Virus record (IMG/VR): IMGVR_UViG_3300034190_000767
Location: 1 to 50,737 of that record
From: a virus
Reading direction: 5' to 3' (one strand)
Length of the DNA: 50,737 nucleotides
Below are positions 1 through 8,209 of this stretch, piece by piece; position 1 is the first letter of the stretch; every line of letters starts with the position of its first letter. A model generated the notes under the pieces. It was not told where the DNA came from. It made no database searches and saw only the letters and a list, made by a program, of their open reading frames with translations. The translations under genes were made by a program, and so were the position numbers.

Positions 1-2
1 CT

Positions 3-305
3 GACGAAATACACTTCTATGCAGCAAATGCTCATCAGGTTAAAATCGTAGATGGGGCTATTGTTCCCGCAACAGACGATGATGTTGATTTAGGTACGAG
101 TTCAGCAGAATTTAAGAATGCTTTCTTTGACGGTACAGTTACATCAGATGCATTTGCTGGTCCTCTAACGGGTAATGTTACAGGTAATGCAGATACCGCT
201 ACTGCTCTTGCAACTGCAAGAACCATAGGTGGTGTATCCTTTGATGGTACAGGTAATATTAACCTTCCCGGCGTAAATACTGCTGGTAATCAGGATACAA
301 GTGGT
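3..305 (+). repeat. Direct repeat within the tail fibre gene, copy 1
   Basis: Bases 3-305 match 1113-1415 at a constant offset of 1110 bases with no gaps. The two translated copies are 101 residues long and differ at nine positions, mostly conservative (V/I, I/L, D/N). The copy may extend further left, outside the window. Confidence 0.9.
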
Positions 306-1775
306 ACGGCTGCTCTTGCTACACTTGCGACAGTTACCGATAGTACTGCAAATACAAACTTCCCTGTGGTCTTTCACGATGAGTCAAATGCTCTATTAGA
401 TGATACGGGTGCATTACGTTACAACCCAAGTTCAGGCACACTACTTGTTCCAAATCTTGTTGTGGCGGGAACAACCACACAGGTTGACACGGTTACGATG
501 AATGCACAAAATGCTGTTGTGTTTGAGGGTGCAACTGCTGACGATCATGAAACAACACTTACAATCATTGACCCAACTGGCGATAGAACAATCAATCTAC
601 CAAACGTGAGTGGTACAATTCCTGTACTGGCGGCCGCATCAACCACACAGGTTACATCTACTCCAGAAGAACTTAATATTTTGGATGGTGCAACGGTTGT
701 CGTTGGTGAAATCAACGCATTGGATTTAGGCTCTACTGCTGTTGGTACTGCCATCGCAAGTAAAGCAGTTATCTTAGACTCAAATAAGGACTACACTGGT
801 GTAAGAAACTTTACCTTATCTGGTGAATTAGACGCTGGTAGCCTAGACGTTTCTGGTGACGTAGATATTGATGGTACTCTTGAAGCAGACGCAATTACAG
901 TCAATGGCACTGCACTTGCAGAATTCATCAGCGATACTGCTGGTGCGATGGTCAGTTCCAATACTGAAACAGGTATCACAGTAACTTATCAGGACGCTGA
1001 CAATACAATAGACTTTGCAATTAATGCTGCACAGACTACAATCACTTCACTACTTGCTACAGACATTAAGATTGGTGAAGATGATCAGACCAAGATTGAT
1101 TTCGAGACTGCTGATGAAATTCACTTCTATGCTGCAAACGCACACCAGATAAAACTTGTTGACGGCGCACTGGTTCCTGCAACAGACAATGATGTTGATT
1201 TAGGTACGAGTTTAGTAGAATTTAAAAATGCGTTCTTTGACGGTACAGTTACATCAGATGCATTTGCTGGGCCCCTGACAGGTAATGTTACAGGTAATGC
1301 TGATACCGCTACTGCACTCGCAACTGCTAGAACTATCGGTGGTGTATCATTTAATGGAACAGCTAATATTAATCTTCCCGGCGTAAATACTGCTGGTAAC
1401 CAAAATACATCTGGTAGTGCTGCAACTTTAACTACTGCAAGAAGTATCGCAATGTCAGGTGATGTTGTGTGGAGTGTATCATTTAATGGTAGTGGTAATG
1501 TAACTGGTGCTGGAACTATACAAAGTGGCGCAGTAGAAACGGGAATGATTGCTGCTGATGCAATAACTGGCGCTAAGATTGCTGATAATGCGATAAATAG
1601 TGAACACTATACCGATGGAAGTATTGATACTGCTCACATTGCCAACGACCAAATTACGCAAGCAAAAATGGCAAACGATTCCGTAGGTTCAGCAGAACTC
1701 AAAACTCTCTCCACGCTACTGATTAAAAACTCTTCTGGAACCACTTTAAAAACTTGTCATACTGCGGGTGCATAA
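3..1775 (+). CDS. Tail fibre-like repeat protein, 5' end outside the window
   Basis: The frame is open from base 3 to the TAA at 1773-1775, so the true start lies upstream. The product is rich in Thr, Ala, Gly, Asn and Asp, with short beta-forming repeats of the type GNVTGNADTATALATA and IGGVSFNGTANI, common in distal tail fibres of marine T4-like phages. A 101-codon segment at 3-305 recurs at 1113-1415. The C-terminal part is a string of ADAITGAKIADNAI-like units. It probably forms a trimeric adhesin shaft, an inference from composition. The exact receptor and the T4 counterpart (gp34/36/37 class) cannot be told. The next gene follows after 25 bases and is also fibre-like. Confidence 0.75.
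   Translation, partial: DEIHFYAANAHQVKIVDGAIVPATDDDVDLGTSSAEFKNAFFDGTVTSDAFAGPLTGNVTGNADTATALATARTIGGVSFDGTGNINLPGVNTAGNQDTSGTAALATLATVTDSTANTNFPVVFHDESNALLDDTGALRYNPSSGTLLVPNLVVAGTTTQVDTVTMNAQNAVVFEGATADDHETTLTIIDPTGDRTINLPNVSGTIPVLAAASTTQVTSTPEELNILDGATVVVGEINALDLGSTAVGTAIASKAVILDSNKDYTGVRNFTLSGELDAGSLDVSGDVDIDGTLEADAITVNGTALAEFISDTAGAMVSSNTETGITVTYQDADNTIDFAINAAQTTITSLLATDIKIGEDDQTKIDFETADEIHFYAANAHQIKLVDGALVPATDNDVDLGTSLVEFKNAFFDGTVTSDAFAGPLTGNVTGNADTATALATARTIGGVSFNGTANINLPGVNTAGNQNTSGSAATLTTARSIAMSGDVVWSVSFNGSGNVTGAGTIQSGAVETGMIAADAITGAKIADNAINSEHYTDGSIDTAHIANDQITQAKMANDSVGSAELKTLSTLLIKNSSGTTLKTCHTAGA
1113..1415 (+). repeat. Direct repeat within the tail fibre gene, copy 2
   Basis: Second copy of the 303-base in-frame repeat, starting at the Asp-Glu-Ile-His-Phe-Tyr codons and ending at Asn-Thr-Ser-Gly. 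The repeat period of 370 codons suggests that a whole fibre module was duplicated. Only the 3' third of the first module is visible here. Confidence 0.9.
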
Positions 1776-1778
1776 ATA
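1771..1778 (+). promoter_or_regulatory. Possible late promoter, CATAAATA variant
   Basis: CATAAATA overlaps the fibre stop codon and lies 22 bases before the next ATG. It differs from the T4 late consensus TATAAATA at the first base. A Shine-Dalgarno-like TGGAG follows near 1789. Weak on its own. Confidence 0.4.
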
Positions 1779-1800
1779 TGAGTAATATGGAGAATAACTA

Positions 1801-2742
1801 ATGACAGCACGGTTACCCCTATGGTATAATAGCGGCAATCTTCAAGAGATGACCTCCGCTGAGATTGTTGAATGGCAAAAAGCAGCAATTTATGTTTATG
1901 CTCAAAATCCAACCTCAGTTCTTACTGTGAATACTGGCTCTGCTGGTAACCTTGATGCTATGTCTGATACAAGAAAAACAGCCGGGTCCACTTCTACAAA
2001 TGCATCTGCCTTTGTTGCTGAAACTTCTACTGCTGAACCCGGCACTGCTACCGTTACATATGACAGAATACATCAAGCATATACTACAAGCGGTGTAGGA
2101 CAGACTGCTGACTCAGGAACATCCTATCCTGTTTATTATGACGGTAGTGGAAGTATTCAAGCAATGAATCTTTCAGATTTTAGGGATACCTTCATTGTAC
2201 CAGCGATTAGTCTTCTTGTAGCAGGAACAGAGTCAAACGATACTGGTGGGACGTATACCATCACAACATCAGCGACGGCTGCTGCTGGTTATACAAATGT
2301 TTCTACTACCCCAGTATTTGTTGATACACGGGCAAATACTGCGGCGTATACTGCTGCTGGTATTCCAGAAACACTTGACCAACCCACTACGATAACTAAT
2401 TATTACCTTCATAGACGAAATGGCGCCGATAGCACCCCTTCACGCAATTTACTGCTTATCAACGGCGACAATGATTTGCAAGAAGGCGCAACTGCTACAA
2501 TGAAATCTCTTATAGGAAACTGGATACGTTATGATGCTGCTACACTGACGGGACACAAAATAGTATATACTGTTGCTACATCTGGTGGTTCCACTAGAGG
2601 TAGTGGTATGGTTGATACAAGACTAAATGGTGCTGGTAACTATCAAACTTTACAGGTAGGTGATGACTATCGTTCACAGGAATTTCCGAATGGTAGTGCC
2701 GCAACCATCACAACATATAATCTTAGAATTGCTAAAGGCTAA
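1801..2742 (+). CDS. Virion/tail fibre-associated protein
   Basis: A 313-residue protein opening MTARLPLWYNSGNLQEM, an N-terminus I recognise from structural proteins near fibre genes in marine T4-like phages. It is Thr/Ser/Ala/Gly-rich with little charge, as expected for a beta-rich fibre or fibre-cap protein. The middle holds several TYTITTSATA-like strands. No catalytic motif is visible. It follows the large fibre gene by 25 bases with a TATGGAG ribosome site, so it is likely co-expressed late. The exact role, such as attachment or chaperone, is not known. Confidence 0.6.
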   Translation: MTARLPLWYNSGNLQEMTSAEIVEWQKAAIYVYAQNPTSVLTVNTGSAGNLDAMSDTRKTAGSTSTNASAFVAETSTAEPGTATVTYDRIHQAYTTSGVGQTADSGTSYPVYYDGSGSIQAMNLSDFRDTFIVPAISLLVAGTESNDTGGTYTITTSATAAAGYTNVSTTPVFVDTRANTAAYTAAGIPETLDQPTTITNYYLHRRNGADSTPSRNLLLINGDNDLQEGATATMKSLIGNWIRYDAATLTGHKIVYTVATSGGSTRGSGMVDTRLNGAGNYQTLQVGDDYRSQEFPNGSAATITTYNLRIAKG

Positions 2743-2760
2743 AGGCGGTTAAGGTTTTCG

Positions 2761-2768
2761 CATAAATA
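2761..2768 (+). promoter_or_regulatory. Possible late promoter, CATAAATA variant
   Basis: CATAAATA in the 45-base gap between the fibre-associated gene and the next cassette, 19 bases before the ATG at 2788. A GGGAG ribosome site lies between. It may drive the overlapping enzyme cassette of 2.8-8.2 kb. Confidence 0.45.
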
Positions 2769-2787
2769 GAAAGAGTGGGAGATATTA

Positions 2788-3381
2788 ATGTCATATTTAT
2801 GGACAGATAAAATTACAGATTATTATTACAGCAACCCAGAATTGAATACTGTTGCGGTTTTGTGGACAGACCCAGAAGATGGCCTTACCAGAGAACACTA
2901 TATTAGGGTAGACGAAGAAGATGAACAGTGGAGAGATTTTGTAAAAGAAGTTTCTTATGAGGATATAGATAAACGTACTAGGGTTCGTCATGAACAGTTT
3001 CGTGAACAGTTTAGAGAAGCATTTCGAGAATGGACTGTAAGAAATGAAGAAATAAATGAAGATGACATACAAAATACAAATCAATCAACTAATACAACTA
3101 ATATTGAAGATGTAATTATTAATTTTATCTCAGAATTTGATAATACAGAGGCCGATCAAAAAGAAAAGTTGTTTAAACTTAAACTCAAGGTTTTTGAACA
3201 AGACGTTGTGAAAAACTCAGGTTCAGACGATAAATTTAAAAACGCAAAAACATTTATTCGTAAGGCAGACAATCCTATAGAAATTCTATTAGGATACATG
3301 GTATTTACAAATGGTGCTGAGATCAAGATGTCCGATATAGAAAAGTTTAAAGTTGAGGGGGTTTATATTCCGATAAAATAA
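2788..3381 (+). CDS. Hypothetical protein with Arg/Glu/Phe heptad-like segment
   Basis: A 197-residue protein I cannot assign. Residues about 68-85 contain a repeated FREQFREAFREW pattern, probably an amphipathic helix. The N-terminal 50 residues look globular (MSYLWTDKITDYYYSNPEL). The remainder is acidic and Asn-rich. Its stop codon overlaps the next start as TAATG, so it is translationally coupled to the glycosyltransferase-like gene. It is the first gene of the overlapping cassette. Confidence 0.6.
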   Translation: MSYLWTDKITDYYYSNPELNTVAVLWTDPEDGLTREHYIRVDEEDEQWRDFVKEVSYEDIDKRTRVRHEQFREQFREAFREWTVRNEEINEDDIQNTNQSTNTTNIEDVIINFISEFDNTEADQKEKLFKLKLKVFEQDVVKNSGSDDKFKNAKTFIRKADNPIEILLGYMVFTNGAEIKMSDIEKFKVEGVYIPIK

Positions 3382-4124
3382 TGATGAATAATATATTATG
3401 CATTAAGTGGGGGGACAAATACGATGACTCCTATGTTGAAAAGTTAAAAGAACAGTGCGAGGCAAACTGTTCTGTTCCATTTAAGTTCTGGTGTTTTACT
3501 GACAAGCCAGAAAAAGACTGGCACATTCCAATTCCAACCATACTAGATGAGTTCTATGATGAGGACCGTGGTTTCTTCTGGGCATATCGTAAGTGCTATA
3601 TGTTTAGACACGGACAAATCCCCGGCGACAATAGATATTTTCCCGATAATTCCAAGTTTTTATTTCTTGATCTTGATGTTATCATTCATCAAGACTTAAA
3701 GTATTTCTTTGATTTACCTAACGTCAAACCTTGGATTGTTCGTGGTTGGTGGAATGATATTCACATGGTTAAACAAAACTATGCAAAGCATAAGTCAACA
3801 CCTCTTAATTCATCAGTCATAGTATGGAAGAAGAATCAGATGATGCCTGTGTGGAATCATGTTGTGAAACATCCCGAAGTTGTTTTCTTTACATACCCAA
3901 GTTTGGATAACTACTTTTCCCATCATTGGTATGACCCTTGGAATGAAGATGGAGGATTTTTGCAAGGATTTCCACAGGGAGATATATATTCATGGTATAA
4001 GGGAAATATTTTTCCTGATGATATGGAGAAAAAGAAAAAAAGAGAAGACCATAAAATTTGTTTGTTTAATAATAGTGCAGAAACTAGTGATGTTGAAGAG
4101 TTAAAATCGTTATGGAATATTTAA
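3381..4124 (+). CDS. GT-A-like glycosyltransferase
   Basis: A 247-residue protein. The segment at residues 93-106, KFLFLDLDVIIHQD, carries a DLD (residues 97-99) that fits the DxD metal/nucleotide-sugar motif of GT-A glycosyltransferases, after a beta strand. Conserved aromatic residues around YRKCYMF (about 69-75) and RGWWND resemble those of the second such gene at 6709-7413. It probably transfers a sugar onto a phage or host target; donor and acceptor are unknown. It overlaps both neighbours (1 base upstream, 13 bases downstream), suggesting one cotranslated unit. It has no membrane segment, so it should act in the cytoplasm. Confidence 0.6.
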   Translation: MMNNILCIKWGDKYDDSYVEKLKEQCEANCSVPFKFWCFTDKPEKDWHIPIPTILDEFYDEDRGFFWAYRKCYMFRHGQIPGDNRYFPDNSKFLFLDLDVIIHQDLKYFFDLPNVKPWIVRGWWNDIHMVKQNYAKHKSTPLNSSVIVWKKNQMMPVWNHVVKHPEVVFFTYPSLDNYFSHHWYDPWNEDGGFLQGFPQGDIYSWYKGNIFPDDMEKKKKREDHKICLFNNSAETSDVEELKSLWNI

Positions 4125-4747
4125 AATTTACTCCAGAGTTAGCTCACGATTGGAAAAACGCATTATCATCATCAGAACCATACTTGTTAAAAAGAGTATT
4201 GGATTCCATGAACCAATCGCAATTAGAAAGTAAGTTGTGGATAATCCAAGAATTAATCAAGTTAGAAATTAAACCAAAAAGAGTTGCAATACTTGCTGGG
4301 TGGTACTCACAATATATCATTCCTCTTTTGATAGAACACGGTGTTGAGTTCATTTATAATTTTGAAATTGATCGTGACGCTAAAGACATATCTTACAAGT
4401 TTAATAAAAGATATAAGGATCAAGAGAAATACGAATGTCACATAACGGATATTATGTTTAAAAAAATAGAGGGAAAAGAAAAAAATTATGGAGCCTTTGA
4501 TGTTCTTATCAATACTTCTTGTGAACATATGTTTCCCATGCGTAGATTCCGTGAACTTAATAAAAATTTAAGTGGAAATCCAATATATGTTTTGCAATCT
4601 ACAAACGAGGATAAATATGAGGACCACATCAATTGTGTGAGTGGTCCAGAAGAACTTGCAGAACAGGCTGGGTTTGTGGACATCATGTATAGTGGAACAA
4701 AAACATTAGACAACGGCATGGAAAGGTTTATGGTGATAGGCAAATGA
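4112..4747 (+). CDS. Class I methyltransferase-like protein
   Basis: A 211-residue protein. After an N-terminal helical stretch, residues about 57-80 (RVAILAGWYSQYIIPLLIE) read as a Rossmann beta-loop-alpha unit. FIYNFEIDRDA follows as the acidic end of strand 2, and FDVLINTSCEHM sits where motif IV of a SAM methyltransferase would be. The glycine loop is atypical (AGWYSQY, not GxGxG), so catalysis is uncertain. It starts 13 bases inside the preceding glycosyltransferase gene and ends in an ATGA overlap with the next gene. It could modify the same sugar, protein or small molecule as its neighbours; that is inference. Confidence 0.5.
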   Translation: MEYLKFTPELAHDWKNALSSSEPYLLKRVLDSMNQSQLESKLWIIQELIKLEIKPKRVAILAGWYSQYIIPLLIEHGVEFIYNFEIDRDAKDISYKFNKRYKDQEKYECHITDIMFKKIEGKEKNYGAFDVLINTSCEHMFPMRRFRELNKNLSGNPIYVLQSTNEDKYEDHINCVSGPEELAEQAGFVDIMYSGTKTLDNGMERFMVIGK

Positions 4748-5442
4748 GTCATAAACAGATTGTAGATTGGTGTAGAGATAATGATGTTTGGTATCTCAAG
4801 ATGGACATAGAGATACCGGAGGTTTGCATTCAAGAAGCACAATCAGTATATGACGAAGGGTTCTTTGTAGATCACAGATATGGTGACGGAGATGGTTGGT
4901 GTTCTGCGGCCATACACAGTTTTGTGGAGAAAGGTTCTGATCCGTCAATGGGGTGGTTTCATACAAAAAATCCAAGTGGGCATGGTTTATCTGAGGATAA
5001 TGTTGATTGGGGATGGACGGAGATTGCAGAGGTCGCACCTGAGACTAAAAGATGGTTGGAAGATTTTCCACACAAAAATTATCGACGTTTGCGATTTATG
5101 TTATTGAAACCGGGCGGTGCTATTGTAGATCATAATGACTCCAATGAAAAAAGAGATAGAGAAGGAAGAACTAGAAACATTGCTGGTGCAATAAATCTTG
5201 CCTTCTATCAACCAGAGAATTGTTATCTGAGACGCACAGACACAAAGGAAGAGTTGCCGTTTGAAAACTGTACAGGGTTTTGGTTTGACAATGGCGTAAA
5301 TCACGAAGCATTAAACAGTTCAAACGAGAATAGGTTTCATTTTATCATGCACGGAGGTTTCAATAAGGAACGTGAAGAACTTATGAAGAGGTCGTTGGTC
5401 AAACAGTTTGGTAAAGATGTATTGAGAGAGATCAATGAATAG
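4744..5442 (+). CDS. Aspartyl/asparaginyl beta-hydroxylase-like 2OG-Fe(II) oxygenase
   Basis: A 232-residue protein. Residues 128-132 read VDHND, giving the HxD iron ligands His130 and Asp132. A distal His187 (in NGVNHEALN) and Arg197 (in RFHFIMHGG) complete the pattern of the Asp/Asn hydroxylase family, where Arg binds 2-oxoglutarate. NYRRLRFMLLKPGG just before HND matches the usual approach strand. The family hydroxylates protein side chains or small substrates. ATGA overlap upstream and an 8-base overlap downstream place it in the cassette. The target is unknown; a virion protein or a cassette-made metabolite are options. Confidence 0.65.
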   Translation: MSHKQIVDWCRDNDVWYLKMDIEIPEVCIQEAQSVYDEGFFVDHRYGDGDGWCSAAIHSFVEKGSDPSMGWFHTKNPSGHGLSEDNVDWGWTEIAEVAPETKRWLEDFPHKNYRRLRFMLLKPGGAIVDHNDSNEKRDREGRTRNIAGAINLAFYQPENCYLRRTDTKEELPFENCTGFWFDNGVNHEALNSSNENRFHFIMHGGFNKEREELMKRSLVKQFGKDVLREINE

Positions 5443-6721
5443 CTTTGATGAATTTGTTACCCTGTGGGTGAGTGAAACACAAAATAAAAAAATATACAAA
5501 AGATTTAAAGATATGTTGTTTCTCGTAGTTTATCCAGACAAACTAAAGTGGGATTTTGGAATAGAGAAACAAACCCAAACTACTACATTTATGATTTCTG
5601 GTGGGGCAACTGGTTCGGGTACTGGACACGATGTTCATTTTTGTTATAGAAGTGAAGTTCATGATGTTCTTTTAAATTGTGATCATACCCATGCTATGAT
5701 TGTATCAGTTGGTATGGTGTTTGATATGGTATCTGGTGGTCCAGAGAAAAGACAAACACCGATAACAGACTTCTATGATTTTGTAGAGAGTGGAAAGTTT
5801 TGCAAAGCACACATAATGGCAAGACCAGACCGTAAAGCATATTTTCACCATCAACACATGAATTTAAATTTGACAATGTGGAAAGAAATTGGAGCTCCCG
5901 ACATGTCAGAGAGATATGATGTTATTAAACGATCTCCTAATAATTATCATGACGACTATACCCCGCCATGGATAGAACTAAAAGGTATGCCTACTGTCAC
6001 GAATTTTACGAAAGATGAAAGATCAAGAAAGTCTTTTTCATATTATAGGGATTATCAGACTGAAGCTTGGAAAGACCTTGACAATGTAGATATAGAAGAT
6101 TATTATTTTAGTAGATTTATGACGAGAATACGCAAACAATTTTATATAGAGAATACAGAAAGAGTTGGAGAACTACCCACGGAAAAATTTGATGTCATAT
6201 TTTCTACTACGGCAGGTCAACGTGCTGCACTAATTGTAGACAGATTGGAGTTTGACGGTGAGGTTGTGTTGTTTGATTATTGTCAAGAAAATTTGGATAT
6301 AAAACAAATGATTGTAGAAATGAATATGTCTTTACAGGAAATTTATTATTACAGTAAAAGACTTACTCACAATATGGTAATGCCTGATTCTATCGCATCT
6401 AAAAATGCAAAGCAAGATATGCCTGCATTTGAAGATTTGAGAAAATTAGAACAAAAAATGCACAATGATTATGACATTGAATACTGGTTGATGGATTTAA
6501 TATCACCAAATTATGACAGACTCTTGAAAAAAATTAAAGGTAAAACTATATTTTTTGACGCAACTAACATCTTCTGTTATCACATGTCACACGCATATTA
6601 CACCCTAGATGAATTGGTCAATGCGTATAATAACTTACTGGATGTTTTAAGACATGCAGACGGAGCTTACTTACGAGGGTGGACGCCGACAAAACAGAGG
6701 TATGATAAATGGATATTGTAG
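5435..6721 (+). CDS. Unknown 428-residue protein of the enzyme cassette
   Basis: I do not recognise this protein. It has no signal peptide or membrane helix. A central stretch (about residues 253-285, KFDVIFSTTAGQRAALIVDRL then EVVLFDYCQENL) looks like two strands of a Rossmann-type fold and could be a degenerate nucleotide- or SAM-binding unit. The first 200 residues contain clustered His, Asp and aromatic residues (CDHTHAM, KAYFHHQHMNL), possibly a metal site. It overlaps the hydroxylase gene by 8 bases and the next glycosyltransferase by 13, so it is expected to act with them. It is the largest gene of the cassette. Confidence 0.6.
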   Translation: MNSFDEFVTLWVSETQNKKIYKRFKDMLFLVVYPDKLKWDFGIEKQTQTTTFMISGGATGSGTGHDVHFCYRSEVHDVLLNCDHTHAMIVSVGMVFDMVSGGPEKRQTPITDFYDFVESGKFCKAHIMARPDRKAYFHHQHMNLNLTMWKEIGAPDMSERYDVIKRSPNNYHDDYTPPWIELKGMPTVTNFTKDERSRKSFSYYRDYQTEAWKDLDNVDIEDYYFSRFMTRIRKQFYIENTERVGELPTEKFDVIFSTTAGQRAALIVDRLEFDGEVVLFDYCQENLDIKQMIVEMNMSLQEIYYYSKRLTHNMVMPDSIASKNAKQDMPAFEDLRKLEQKMHNDYDIEYWLMDLISPNYDRLLKKIKGKTIFFDATNIFCYHMSHAYYTLDELVNAYNNLLDVLRHADGAYLRGWTPTKQRYDKWIL

Positions 6722-7413
6722 CAGTTCGTATCGGTAATAAGTATGGTCCAGAGTATGAGACATACTTAGAGAATAAACTACCAGAGTATAATTTTATCTG
6801 GGTTCGTGAACCATATCATCCAGACGTAACTTTGCAGTGGAACAAGATGTGGGGTATGCAGATGGACACTGATGAACCTATCTGTGTAATGGACATTGAC
6901 ATTCTATTGGTCAATGATTATAAGAAGGTGTTTGATTATCCAATCAAGCCGGGACAGTTTCTTGCGATGCCGGGGTGGTGGAGAAATGACTCAAATCTTT
7001 ATCAACTTAATGGTGGTTTCTTTAAATACTATCCGAAGGAGTGTCGTTACATCTATGATAAGTTTATGAGTAATGTGCATCACTGGCAAAAGTTCTACAT
7101 TGAAAACGGAACTACTACAGGACCAGTAAATGGGGAACAATATTTTGTAGGAGATAGTGTGAATGAGAGACTAGAACTCATTACACTTCCTGATGAATGG
7201 TTTACCAGATGGATTGCTGATAATAAAGTTATTGATTTTAAAAATAACAGAACTTGGCAATACAGTATGACTGAAAAATATAAAGAAAAGACAGGTAACG
7301 ATTGGATATATATGGGTGGGGAGTTTCATCCAGATATAAAGTTTGTACATTTTACGAACCACAGAAACAAACCACATGAATGGAGAGACTATGAAAGTTT
7401 TCTCAGCAACTAG
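6709..7413 (+). CDS. Second GT-A-like glycosyltransferase
   Basis: A 234-residue protein. ICVMDIDILLVND (about residues 58-70) supplies a DID at 62-64, in the place of the GT-A DxD motif. MPGWWRNDSNLYQLNGGFFKY is a typical acceptor-side segment (an NGGFF motif after the DxD). The gene layout resembles the 3381-4124 protein, but the two are clearly diverged. It overlaps the unknown gene upstream by 13 bases and the PP-loop gene downstream by 23. Substrate unknown. Two glycosyltransferases in one overlapping cassette suggest a multi-sugar or two-step modification; that is inference. Confidence 0.6.
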   Translation: MDIVAVRIGNKYGPEYETYLENKLPEYNFIWVREPYHPDVTLQWNKMWGMQMDTDEPICVMDIDILLVNDYKKVFDYPIKPGQFLAMPGWWRNDSNLYQLNGGFFKYYPKECRYIYDKFMSNVHHWQKFYIENGTTTGPVNGEQYFVGDSVNERLELITLPDEWFTRWIADNKVIDFKNNRTWQYSMTEKYKEKTGNDWIYMGGEFHPDIKFVHFTNHRNKPHEWRDYESFLSN

Positions 7414-8161
7414 CTCATCTTCAGATAGTGTGGCTATGTTGTATAAACTTCTTACTGAAACTACGGATGATGTAATATCAAGGATACTTACACTTGATGC
7501 ATCTGATCAAGATTTAGCACAGTATCCTATTGTCTGTAATTGGTTGAAAGAAAATGTTCGTGATTTTGATTTTGATTTTTCAGAGTTTGAAGATCGTGCT
7601 AGTGATACCATGTTGGAAACTATAAGATCAAAAAATTATAATGTTGCATTGTTGTCAGAGACGCACGATGTTGATTTGATATGTCTTGGTATAAATACAT
7701 ATAATTGGAGTCATTCTACTTGGTATTTTCAAACGACAGAACCGATTGAAAATTTTTATGCAAAAGGCAATCTGTACTCTAGAGTAGATCATTCCATTCT
7801 TAGAGATTACACAGATATCCCTATCGACTGGCCGTTGATGAATCGTAAAACTAAACCTATGGGTCGGTGGCAAACGTGGGAATCGTTACCAAAGGAACTT
7901 CAAAAATTAGTTTCTCTCTGTCCTTGTGGAAAGTGTGCTAAATGTAAATGTGGGGAATGGTATAACAAAAAGAAAAATGAAGGATTTAGTGCAGAAGAGC
8001 TTGATGATATTATTATGAAAGAAGGGAAATACGGAAAATATTACACAAAAGATAGTATTACAGAAACCAGACATGATGCTTATGCTGACCAAAGATTTCC
8101 AGTTTGGAGTCCGGCAACATTCAATTACCAATCATTACCGACAAAACCCCACAATAAGTGA
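7391..8161 (+). CDS. QueC-like PP-loop protein with degenerate PP motif
   Basis: Starting at ATG 7391, with GGAG at 7382-7385; an upstream in-frame ATG at 7343 would overlap the previous gene by 71 bases and is less likely. The 256-residue product begins MKVFSATSSSSDSVAML. SSSSDS sits exactly where PP-loop ATPases carry SGGxDS, so two glycines are lost. Near the C-terminal side, CPCGKCAKCKCGEW gives five cysteines like the zinc site of 7-cyano-7-deazaguanine synthase (QueC). ATP pyrophosphatase activity is doubtful; binding or a structural role is possible. It is the last gene of the overlapping cassette. Confidence 0.5.
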   Translation: MKVFSATSSSSDSVAMLYKLLTETTDDVISRILTLDASDQDLAQYPIVCNWLKENVRDFDFDFSEFEDRASDTMLETIRSKNYNVALLSETHDVDLICLGINTYNWSHSTWYFQTTEPIENFYAKGNLYSRVDHSILRDYTDIPIDWPLMNRKTKPMGRWQTWESLPKELQKLVSLCPCGKCAKCKCGEWYNKKKNEGFSAEELDDIIMKEGKYGKYYTKDSITETRHDAYADQRFPVWSPATFNYQSLPTKPHNK

Positions 8162-8182
8162 TATCCTACATAAACCAAATGT

Positions 8183-8190
8183 TATAAATA
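8183..8190 (+). promoter_or_regulatory. T4-type late promoter before gp13
   Basis: Perfect TATAAATA 19 bases before the gp13 ATG, with the ribosome site AAAGGAT between. It lies in the only real gap (48 bases) between the enzyme cassette and the neck genes, so it probably starts the neck/terminase transcript. Confidence 0.8.
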
Positions 8191-8209
8191 TATAAAAAAG
8201 GATATCTTT

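Noticed and set aside
7690-7697. A further TATAAATA inside the degenerate PP-loop gene
   Set aside because: It is within coding sequence, far from a downstream start, so a chance match is more likely in this A/T-rich gene.
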